Below are positions 1 to 10,547 of a DNA stretch of 64,000 nt, piece after piece. A program made the position numbers and the translations under genes. This stretch comes from Glebionis coronaria (taxonomy: Eukaryota > Streptophyta > Magnoliopsida > Asterales > Asteraceae). The stretch covers positions 294,310,364 to 294,374,363 of the forward strand of contig CM046877.1 of the NCBI GenBank assembly GCA_025667525.1, given 5' to 3'. Position 1 is the stretch's first letter; every line of letters begins with the position of its first letter. Under the pieces are notes generated by a model. That model was not told the DNA's origin, ran no database searches, and was given only the letters and a program-made list of their open reading frames with translations.

Positions 1-105
1 TGAGCTCGTTTTGTAAGATATTCAACATCTTAAGCTCAAGTATTTGGTTTTCAACACATTGAACACAATTTGTCAAGAATTTCTCAAAAGGTTTTTCTAA
101 ATCTT

Positions 106-309
106 TCAAAATTGTGTGTTCAAAATTGTTTTGATAAAAAGAGCATGTCTTCTGGAATCGATAATATTTACGATACTAGAAATTTCATTCAATAATGACA
201 CGGGGTTGTAAATAAAGTTCGAGCAGAAGTTCAAATGTGTTAAAACATGCTCAAAATGGCTTGCCATTATTTCAGATAGTAACCCGATTTTCATACTCAA
301 GTCAAGCAT
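106..309 (-). other. Antisense small reading frame, 67 aa, shared with C2
   Basis: The frame runs against the direction of C1. It resembles the 86-aa antisense frame of C2 at 52340-52600: both carry MK-x-GL-x-SEI, then SH-x-x-HVL, then IY-x-x-VS-x-L-x-x-IS-x-x-VNI. In C1 the upstream part of the frame is broken, so the conserved MPEKIN start seen in C2 is out of frame here. No known domain recognised. It could be a conserved antisense gene, or only two open frames in homologous DNA. Confidence 0.35.
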
Positions 310-1869
310 TTCACCGGAAAGCTTTGACTCAACAACGGGAATTAATTTTCTCGGGCATGGGTTACTTTATAACCATGTAAGGGATTGTGTTTACGTAATA
401 ACACAATCTAACACGAATATATGTATGTGTCAGTTCATTTATTTGTTAAAACAAGAGAAATTTTGTTTTTTATGAAGTTATCATATCCACCAACCGTAGC
501 AATTTACAATTGATATCTACATACTCGACGATGCGACTACTCAAATGGTGACTGCATCTCTTTCAATAGAACACGGGTCAACAATTGAGGGGGAGCAATT
601 GTCCAGCATTTAGAATCTTTGACGCCGAAAGTTCCAAGGTCATATATCGGTGTTAAGACAACAATATCAATCATACACATGGAGTCAAGAGATAACTTAA
701 GACGTGACGAGGCGACCAACATTCGTGAACAAGAACCATGTGATTCTATCATATGATGTTCTCCATCATTCATGTCCAACCTCGTATATCTCTAATCTTG
801 TGAATACATTATCATATATGATCTTTGCACGTGATAAATACCTTACACTTGTGTTTAAAAGGTATTTTATTCACGTTTCAAGTACACCCTCATTAATTTG
901 AGGGGGAGCTTGTGTAAAGCATGAAGATAATTGGATTTGCATTTTTCTTCCCAAATTTTCTTAAAATGCTATTAAATCAATTGATATTAAAAACATCGAT
1001 TGGGTTAATATTTTTAATATAGGGGAGAAAATGTGATTTAATATTGAGATCAATAATGGTTTGTCTTAATGTGTTGGCTCATCCCGACATGTGCGAAATG
1101 TTTTCAAATATCGTGGCATATGTTAAGGGGGAGAAAAATGGATTTGGATATCAAAATGGATTTCATGGTGACATACACTTACCTAAAACATCTCTATTTA
1201 CGACGGTGAAGATTGTGGTGACATAAGGATGGTAGGATAGGTTAAAGTCCAATGATTCTTCTAGAACCAGAGGAATCTTCCCAAGGACATTCCATAGCTA
1301 GAAATAGTAGTCCTTAGGAAAGATGGAGAAAGATTGTGAACGTAGATGAATGCCAACCAAGTACTTAAGTTAGCACTGGAACAATCACAACAAGGTGCTA
1401 GTTATGACGTATTGGTAAGCATTGAAGGGGTTGAAGAATGAAAAAGAATTGTAAAGATAAAGGGTGTAAAGAAAGAAGCCCTCCTTACAACCTTAGGCAG
1501 AAACCGGGTCAATACATATGCTATTGAGATCATTTATAATGATTCTTGATATTGAAGACAGACATCATGGACCCAGTAATGTAATGCACAACCCATCCCA
1601 GCTAACTCAGATATCTCTTAAAAGATATTTGTTTTAATCACACGGAGACAACGCATTATCTATTGATTTATTCACTCCGAATAAATTGGTATTGAATTGG
1701 TGGCACTCCTCTCCTGCCTCCGATCACTAAAATCCAAAATGCACGATCGATTCTAGAGCCATTTGAGATCATCAAATATCTCATTAGGACACACTTTCAT
1801 AATTACTTGCTTTTTCAAACACTGTGAAAAGTAAGAAAGATCTTAAGAGTCCTACATAAAATCTTCATG

Positions 1870-2133
1870 ATCTTGCCTGAACATCCGAGTAATACGAAAG
1901 TATTTACAATGAAGATGTAAATCCTTCTTGAGCGAATATCAAAAATCTCATGGTAGGTGACTTCTGCGATTCTTTATGAATCAAACTTGTGATAACTGGA
2001 AAGCAATAGTGGTTTAATTCTTAACTGAATTTAAACACATTCCAGGCCTCTACGCAATATCTTAGTGATCTTGCCAGAACACTCAGAGTGATAACTTAGT
2101 GTTCACAGTGATGAGTGGAAATTCTTCTACTGT
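1870..2133 (+). repeat. C1 imperfect tandem repeat, unit 1
   Basis: Contains a block running from a 'GGTAGGTGACTT' motif through 'AACTGGAAAGCAA' to 'CCAGGCCTC'. The second unit follows the G1 insertion at 13432-13570. The counterpart in C2 is at 45140-45560 on the other strand, with a period of about 198 bp. Function unknown; it lies in the 3' region of the element. Confidence 0.6.
2129..2133. repeat. Target-site duplication of G1, left copy (ACTGT)
   Basis: ACTGT directly precedes the TGTAACACC start of the left LTR; the same five bases follow the right LTR at 13427-13431. Taking one copy away restores continuity with the paralogous C2 sequence near 45290. Confidence 0.95.
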
Positions 2134-5011
2134 TGTAACACCAGTGAAAGTGCCGTATGATGCTAAGTTATTGTCTCAAGAGCTGTTCAGTATGAGCATC
2201 TCTCTTAAGTTGTGGCTCACTTGTGGATGTGATATCCCGAGCCCAACATTATTTATTTAATCCTATTTTACGAATATTTTTGAAATTTTTAAGAATTTTT
2301 GTCGTGGATTTATTTGACGGTTTAAGTTGAAACCGACGTTTACGGTCGTAATTTAACGATTGACGATTTAAGAAGAACCGATAACGACTACGATACCGAT
2401 GGATGCCCAAATTTCTATAATTATTGACGAATTATCGATAATGTGATTTTTCGAGAATTTTATTTACGGTTCGTGTTAAGTTGAGTCGGGTGAGTTTTAT
2501 AGCCTTCCGAGTACATTTAAAGTATCCCAAAAATATTTTGGAGTGTTCGGGACGATTTCCGACTCCCGTAAAATTTTCAAAATTGACTAGTGAGTCGAAA
2601 CCGCAAAGTTTTAAGGACGTTTTTAACTTAAGGCCAAAAGAAACCTTTATTTACACTATGGTCCCTCCCAATACCACAAAATGGCACAAACACAAACACA
2701 CAAACACATTTCACAAAAACAAGATCAAACACTCTCTCTCTCTTGCCTTAGGCCGACGGCCAAACCCAAAGAACCACCATCCACCATTTTTTTCTTGAGT
2801 TTTCACAAAAACTAACTTAAGACCACATCTTAGAATCCCTTGGTGAGTGTTAATCCGTGATTTGATTACACATGCACTAACAAAAATTTTCCAAAAATTT
2901 TCAAGATGATCCAAATTCTTTTTGAGGCTAATTGTTGTAATGCATGTTAAATTCATGCCTAGTGTGTGTATAATCACCAACAAAAACCCACCAAAATTCA
3001 TTCGGTTGTGGTGATTGGGTCACCCAAACCCCACGGCACAAGGGGTGTTTGGGGAGCCATGGTGGTTGATGAATTTTGAGCTTTGTCTTGTGTTTGGTTT
3101 ATTGTTTAGTGATGTTTTAGATAGGTTTTAGTGGTTGCATGTTTGTTTTTATATTTTCTTGATTATGAGATTGGTTGATCAATAGGGGTAGGACTGAAAA
3201 CTTGTGTTTGGATATGTTTAGGGAAGCTTAGGATGATGCCTAGTGGTGGTTAGAAGGTTTGGAATCGAGTTTAAGCATGGTTTTGGTATAGCCAAATTTA
3301 GGCAGAAACTTTGAGGTCATTTCATAAAATTTATTTTTCCTACAGGTCTTGAAAACTAAATGTAGTTGTAGAGGGTCTTTTTATCTTTAATTTGGTATAA
3401 GGTAGAGCCCGTGACTCAAAACGAGCTAAAAGTTATGAGGTTTTAAAGATCGAGTACCGGGAGACGAGGACTTTCATAATCCGAATTTATGTATAGTTTT
3501 AGTCAAATCCCGAGGATCACAAGTATGAATTGGTAAATGGTCAAGAGTCAAAATTTGGTTATAAACCTGTATAAATGAGTCTATAAGTTGACTTAGGAGT
3601 CAAAGAAGTCAAAGGTGCATTCCATATAGGTCAAAGAGGTCAAAGTTGGTCGAAGTACAATTTCAGCCCGTAAAATGTAGTTTTGGAAAAGCGTTGCGTA
3701 ACGGGACGTAAAAGTAAAAACTTTTATTGGGCTTAAAAACATGTCATCTACAGGTCTTATAGGATTTTTGAGAATTTTGTCAAATTTTATAAGTATGGTT
3801 AAATATGGTAAAACAGCCCGTACTTTCGGTAAGTACCGGCGGAAATGGATAAAAATGGATAGCGTAAATAATGAGAACGAATGGTATAAAATGAGTGATG
3901 CTTGTTGTTTTGTTTTTGGCGTGAGTTATAATTGTCCTAAGTGACTAGTATATATGTATTTTATACAGTACCGTAAGGTATTTAAAATGAGATTACTCAT
4001 TACGCGTTATTTGTGATAGGTGTTGATTTACCCGGGCATCCGTTACGTCGTCAGTGATCATCCCTCGAACTACCGACTACTTAATATCTAAGGTGTGAAT
4101 TTATAGCCTCGCTTATGTTTATTTCAAATTGTTTTACCCGCGAGGGAAATGCATGCTAGTTTTTAAAAGGAACGTATATCATGAATGATTGTTAGACCCG
4201 AAAGTTGCCTTAGAAATTGTGTTGAGTACCAAAGTTGCAAAAGTCCCTAAAATCATGAACTATTAACTATTGTCCTGCCCTCGAGTAGGGGGAAATAGCC
4301 GCTTATGCAATTTGTAGTACTACGGGGCTAACGACCCAATGCTAGCCGAGAAGCTGTACGTTGAATAAGTTCTGCGGTAGATTATTTTGTATGAGAAATA
4401 AGGTATAATTGCAACTGATGCCTTTAGAAGGGGCACTGGTTTCATCTGAATCACGCCGGTATTTATTATGCGGGTGATTGAGTTAACGGATTAGTGTCAT
4501 GAGCTTAAACACAATTGTCAGTATCCTGATTATAGATTGTTTGATCGACAAGTCTATAAATGATCACGAATGGTTTTTATTTTATATACGTTCAAATTGA
4601 TTGTAAAACCTATGAATTCCACTCAACGTTTTCGTTGACCAAAATTTTTGGCATGTGTTTCAGGTAACCGCTGAAGCGTAGAATGGAGCATGCATGGGAT
4701 GGATGTTGTGTGTATGGCTTGGAGTCCGCTTGTTTTTCCTCCTTTTTCTACTTAAACAATTTTTAAGTTTAATGTTATGTTGTTGTAAACTGGAATTCTT
4801 GGGTTGAGATTCATGGGGACCGAAAACGCTAAACTCTGTTGTACCAATTGGGGTTGGAAAAACCGTGGACATGTAGCATCTAACAATTTTTAAATTCAAG
4901 TTTTAAGTTGACGTCTTTTTAGCGTCGTTTGATATATCTTGTGTGCAATGAATAATGTGTAGCACCCAATGTTGTAGTTCCGCTGCGCATAGCATTTGTG
5001 GGGGTGTTACA
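2134..5011 (+). repeat. G1 5' LTR (2878 bp)
   Basis: Starts TGTAACACC and ends GGTGTTACA, and matches 10548-13426 almost base for base. It contains small open frames (for example a 105-aa frame from 2481) which also occur in the other LTR and are not convincing genes. A block with ACCCGCGAGGGA near 4136 is shared with the G2 LTRs. Confidence 0.95.
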
Positions 5012-5014
5012 GAT

Positions 5015-5028
5015 TGGTAATCAGGGCC
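5015..5028 (+). other. G1 primer binding site (degenerate, tRNA-Met type)
   Basis: TGGTAATCAGGGCC lies three bases after the 5' LTR. It resembles the plant initiator tRNA-Met primer site (TGGTATCAGAGC), with one extra base and a substitution. Confidence 0.7.
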
Positions 5029-8000
5029 ATGAGTTATAGAGAACTAGGTCGTTTTTGAAAATCCTAAACTATAACTTTTGGTGTCGTAAGAAATGGTCCA
5101 AGCACACACAACTATCCTGCATGGCTCCGGTAAGAATTCTTTAGCATTGCTTTATATTTTAGATGTATCCCTCGAAATTGATATGAATCCCCTAAGTATT
5201 TAGTAAGTAAATACTTTGAGATATATATTGAGATATATTGTTTTGTACGTTGAGTACTTATCATCGTAATTTGCAAATTCTTGTAAGATTATCTTATATG
5301 TTGCATGTAATTGGCATAACGGGCTACATTGCATTACATGGAAACACCGCGTTGTAATCCTACGTGTATGTAGGAATGGTTGTATGTATAAGTATGTATA
5401 TACTATGGTATTTAAAGGCATTGCACGTGAAGCAATGGTCCTTGAGTGATTATCGTACATGTTATAATGCGGTTTGCTGAGAATTCGGCCTTACCGCAAA
5501 TTATCAATCTTGATAATTAATTTATTGTTCGGATAACCGAGTGTGAACCTCGTTTGATACTCTATATACGTAAATGATGCTTCGTAACATATTTTATATC
5601 GACTGGGTCGATCTCGATTGTCGTTATCGCACCGTGATGTGTCATTTTGGACATTTTCTTTTGAAACGTAATTTACTTACGTATTACCTTATTTCCTTTA
5701 TTCCTAATGGGTTTGATATGTTAGTTCACGTAACTATAACATAGACGAAGTATAATCGACGATGCGTACATTGGGGCGGCGAATCATGTGTGTATATTGT
5801 GAAACGTGGTTGAGGCGTGTTGCCATTAAATCGATGTTTACTATTCTACTTGAATTTTAAAGATGTGTTTTAAAAATAGACTAGCGTTGTGATCAATCGC
5901 GATAACTTGGAATTTGGTTGGTTTTTGTATTAACTTTGTGGAGTACGATTTTGAGACTCATCCGAGGCCGATAGCAACATTTAGTTGACATACGTATTCT
6001 CGTTCCAATTATTTCATTTTGTTTTGTTGATTCATTATTTTGAAGTTAATATTTTACATGACGAGGTCCGGCATTTGTGCAAGTTAAGTAAGCATCGAAC
6101 TTTGTTGATTGAATGATTTAAACATAAAGTGTTTGATATATTTAATATTTGGTGAATGAAACTTTCGGATAAAAATGACGTATGATGTGTTTTGTAACAA
6201 GTAAAATTCGTGTAAAGAATAAATGGACATTGTGAAATTATTTTCCTTCAACCTTGGTTGGTAAATCGTAATAAGTAATTATTATTACTCGTAACATCCT
6301 TGTTTTCATATATTAAAATTTGATACTAAAAGATTGTGATGGACTTGTTAAGAATTTGTTTAAATTAGTTCGAGAAAGGAGTTATAATAAAATTTGCGAG
6401 ATGACTAGTGAGTATATGTAGCTTCGGATTTAGTATGAATTAATTTTCGGGTCAATGTAACAACTTTTGGCATAATTTGTAATATAGAGTAGAAAAATTG
6501 GTCATATATTTTGGAGGTAGAAACTTTGTAAAAATTGGTTTATTTTAAACATAAGGTTATGTTTACGTATGCATTGGTGTAAACTAGAACTCGTCACTCG
6601 TTGTAGTAAATAAACCGGGATAAAATCGAAATATACACTTTAAGTATGAAATTATAATGCTTGAAATAAAATGATGGAACGTCATTGGAAATCATTTGTT
6701 TGTTTAATTGTCGTTATAGAGAATCAATATGTGTAATTTGATGATGCTAGTTTAAAATCGTTTGAAAAATCTTTTGTTTTATTCCGCGACGAGATGTGTT
6801 AATTTTAAAATCATTTGAAAATGGGCTAAGGATTAGAAGTTGAATTTTATATATTTTAAAATTATTGAGATAAGCATTTTGATTGTTTATTATATTATTA
6901 TTATTGAGATTTAGGCCTCGACTAAAATCAGTAAGTATCCGAGATAATACCACGTGAAACCTCTTTATCATTTGAGTCGAATTACGCGAATATGATTTAA
7001 CAAAACAGTTTTGGGGAAAACATGTGTGTAATAAAAGTCAAAGGTTGAATTTTTAAGAGTTAATGGGACTAGGTTGAGTCGTGTTGGATATGTGTATATA
7101 TGTGATAATATAAGTCGTAATAATAAAAACGTAAAACTTGGAAAATTCTTACTACGTATGTATTTGGTACTTAAGATATGAGCATTAATGAGGTTTTGAC
7201 ACAAGTATGGAGATTTTCAAACCTAATGATTTGTCAATTATGATAACCGAGTCACCGCATCTACTAATGTTAATAATTTCCGAGAGATTGAAATTTTTCC
7301 ATAAATGAAAACTTTGTATAGATTGAGAAATGAAAGGTATAAATTATTTAATGGTGTAACCCAAATTGAAAATGTGTAAATGTTCGGTTTTACAATGTAC
7401 AAGGTAACACTAATTATTATACGCAACTGGATTATACAACACACGCCTACTTGAATATTATTTAATAAAGATGTATATATAATGTTTTGAGTCACGATGG
7501 TTCGATCGTCCGACATCCCTTCTTTGATTTTGTGAGTCTGTATCTAAACATGAGTCGTCATGTGATTGTTCATTTTAATATTGTCTATGGTATGAAACCA
7601 ATATTATTATATTTATTTTTGTGTCGCTATCTCGCTAGTACTTGAAAATGAGGGTATGTCACCCGGTGTATTTTGTCATGTTCATGGACGCCGTAACTTT
7701 CTTCTTTCGGTTAATGGAACCTAAAATTCTGTATTTACTTGTATGATGCTATAAATCTTCATTAGAGTGGTGGTTTATTTATATTTAACAAAAGCGAGGA
7801 GGCGTAGCCGCTTTACCAAATTGTAGAGGTGAAAGAACTCGATCTTCCTGGTGAAATTGTTTCTATTTAACCAAGTGATTATTCTTCTCTCCCCGTATAC
7901 CCCTGGTGCAATGGGTATACAACTCGAGACGATGGAAATTATGATCGTTGTTTTATTTTTGAAGCTTGTGTTGATATTCATTTTTTTTTTACTCCATGTA

Positions 8001-9957
8001 TTCGTAGATTGCTGTTGTTATCCCGAGACTTTTGTCATATGTTTGAAGTATTTTCATTTCTAATGTAGTTAATTTTCGTTGGCAATTATATTGCTCGTTT
8101 ACCTCGTTCGATCTCATTGATTTTCGATTTTTATTACTTGTTGTGCTTGCAATGATCCTTGATCCTGAACCACCTTACCATTGAGTGGTGAGTAGTCTAT
8201 TTTGAAAATAGGTATGAGTGTGAAATGTTTCGTTTAACCAAATGTAAATGGTGTCGATTTATTTGCTTAATTATTTATTTATTTTTATCATAGAAAGGTA
8301 AAGTAAGAGTATGTTTCCAAATGGATGAAAAATGTTTGATGTGTTTCTTAAAACGATGGTAGCAATATTTTCCCATTTCAAATTTCATTTCAAATGATTT
8401 AATTATTTTGAAGGCTAGGTCGAAAACTTCCATAGTCGTGTTTGGTATGTAATAATAATGTTTGTGTTGTCACTCGATCCTCAATTATGCACAGCTTAGC
8501 TAACTATGCATAATTCGGGAAGAGTCCTGTTTTGTTAATTGTCATTGCTTGGTCCTCAAGTATGCATGATCTAGCTAGTTATGCATAGTTTTGGAAGGGC
8601 GATGTAGTTTCAAGTAAATTGGTCATCTTTAAAACCGGTAGTGTCTTCGATAAATGTTTGGAAGAGAACGTTTTTAAAAATGGTGGATTCTTATGCAAGT
8701 AATCGTATTTTCTTTGATTTTTAAAGAAAATTCTTGAATTTTCTTGTGTTCGTTGAAATCTTTTCTTCTGTTTGGCGTTGACTTAGTAAGTCGCTGCGAC
8801 CGAGTAATTTTGGAAAATGTTTTTATGAGTTGTGTGTAACGTGCGAATTTCATCGGAATCGCTAGGGCGTTGATGTAATACCAAAGGGGCTCGTATCGTC
8901 ACCAGGAGAAGAGTTTTTAATAAAGATGGAAAAATGCCGAAGTAGAGGAAATCAGAGTTCGAATAACTCTAAGGGAAATAACGAAGACTTCTCCTACATC
9001 AAATGTATCGTACCTTATATATTTTCTTTCTTGATCTTTTGATATGACAACGACACGCGGTAAACTGTTGAAGTTTACCAACTGTGCATCAGTAATTGGA
9101 AGACAATTCCATTGTCGTTTTCGTTTATTTAAGTAAGGAATCCTCTTTGCTTGACTCAACCATCCTTGATTATCGATGGTTAAACGATAGATAGCCATAG
9201 TTGATGTTTTTATGGTGAACCCTTGTCTTTTATATGTTTATGTTGTATGTGATCTGGTCAAGTGATCGTAAGTTGTGAGAACTTGAGACGACATTGTCCA
9301 ATGAAGTCCGATCATGGAGGACACGTGCCATGTAATATATTTTTTTTTACTGTGAACGATGACATTTATTAAGATTTTGACCACGTTTGGAATGGAAGTA
9401 AGATGGTGTTCTTGTAGTATCTTTTGGGTACGGATCCGTGTGTGAGCACCCCACGATGACACATGTAAGTATTTTATTTCTTTTTGGATATGCATCCATA
9501 GCTAGCAAGCTCTTGAACCTTCTTTAACTTGCAATTTTCTTTTGACTGGACTCATCTGAGAATTATGTCAATATTCTTGTTTTATCTTGGCTTGGCTGAT
9601 TAGCAAGCGTGGGTTAACTGATTGAACCGATTGGTTTGGCATGGTTTGGCTATGTTGCAAACATGTTGCAAACATGTGGTAATTTGGTGGTATGTGTTTC
9701 ATAATGGATTTTGTATTTGGTTGGACTGTGACGTTTTCGAGAGAGTTATGTATACGCCGAATGATTTCGTATCGATGAATTCGTTTTTGACGAAGTAGGG
9801 TTGTATGTACGTAATATCGTAATAAGGTGATTTGGTACGACTAGTATTGATTACTTCGTCTTTTATATTTTGAACGTTTTCCGATGGGGTTATGTGTGAC
9901 CCGTGTGATTTTCTTTGTGAGCAATTATTTTTATGAGATGATGAACCAAGTGAAAGG
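5029..9957 (+). pseudogene. G1 interior, decayed gag-pol or replaced sequence
   Basis: About 4.9 kb where a Tekay-type gag-pol would normally lie. I see no frame longer than about 100 codons and recognise no peptides. A leader ATG context near 5119 (ATGGCTCCGG) resembles the leader of G2. AT-rich and full of stops in all frames. Either heavy decay or replacement by non-coding filler, as in large derivative elements; I cannot tell which by eye. Confidence 0.5.
8468..8605 (+). repeat. Two-copy repeat with TATGCAT palindromes in G1 interior
   Basis: Two units about 72 bp apart share the layout 'CTC-GATCCTCAA' / 'CTTGGTCCTCAA', then TATGCA, then TTAGCTA / CTAGCTA, then TATGCATA. Each unit contains inverted copies of TATGCA. 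Function unknown. Confidence 0.5.
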
Positions 9958-10533
9958 ACGATTCAAAAGTTGGAAGACGTGCTCCGAACACCTGTGTTTG
10001 ATTTTGGTGGAAGTTGAGATCGTGGAAGGGCGTGATTCGTTTTGGAGAATAAGAAAGGTGGGTCCAAAGGTGTGCTGGACCAGTTGCCTACTAGTTGGAA
10101 CTGCTGGATGAACTCCGTGGAAATGACAATACTCTTCATGTGTCGAATTTGAAGGATTACGGGATGAAAAGGTAGATCACCAGTTGGATAGAATGAAGCA
10201 GGAAAAATTCAGTTGAATGGACTTGAAATGATTCGAGAGGCTACGGAAGAGATGGTGTAGATTAAGAATCACTTCCTAACCGCGAGAAGCTTTGAAAAGA
10301 GACGTGTTGATAACCGTAGGAAGAATTTGGGAAATCGAAGTGGAGATCATGGATCGAGATGTTAAGAGATTGAAGCAGGGTATAATACTCATGGTGAAGG
10401 TGTGATGGAACACCAGACGTGAACCGAAGTCCAGAACAGAACATGAAGACCTCTTTAGGAAGAAGTACCTTTATCTTCCTAGTAGTACAAAATGCGAGTA
10501 TAAGAACCGGAGAGCGCCGGGACGTCGCTCCAT
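9958..10533 (+). pseudogene. G1 pol remnant: integrase end and chromovirus C-terminal tail, scrambled
   Basis: Four recognisable peptide segments in shifting frames. A (9958-10022): TIQKLEDVLRTPVFDFGGS then a stop. B (10023-10165): WKGVIRFGE, then GPVAY, then LRGNDNTLHVSNLKDYG. C (10190-10343): NEAGKIQLNG, then EMIREATEEMV, then a basic stretch. D (10344-10533): IMDRDVKRLKQG, then VKV-stop-WNTRR. In Tekay-type polyproteins the C-like segment lies between A and B, so segments B and C appear swapped. Several stops and frame changes; no active protein possible. Confidence 0.8.
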
Positions 10534-10534
10534 T

Positions 10535-10547
10535 AAGGGGGGAAGGA
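10535..10547 (+). other. G1 polypurine tract
   Basis: AAGGGGGGAAGGA directly abuts the 3' LTR start, the expected plus-strand priming site. Confidence 0.9.

Larger units (their letters stand above)
1..2133 (+). other. C1 post-pol non-coding region, upstream part
   Basis: No sense reading frame of note. Bases 1-600 align by eye with the reverse complement of 52110-52600 (just after the C2 pol), and 940-2133 with the reverse complement of 45300-46570. Purine-rich GGGGGAG blocks occur near 586, 899 and 1123, resembling the multiple polypurine tracts described for Sireviruses. The region ends at the G1 target duplication (2129-2133). Confidence 0.7.

Noticed and set aside
2481..2798. 105-aa open frame in the G1 5' LTR, repeated at 10895-11212
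   Set aside because: Present twice only because it lies in the LTR. Composition is low-complexity near the end and I recognise no protein family.
5200..8063. Series of 67-97 aa frames on both strands in the G1 interior
   Set aside because: Short, overlapping and unrecognised; expected by chance in this composition.
8917..9198. 93-aa minus-strand frame in the G1 interior
   Set aside because: Antisense to the element, no recognisable domain, and surrounded by similar random frames in AT-rich DNA.
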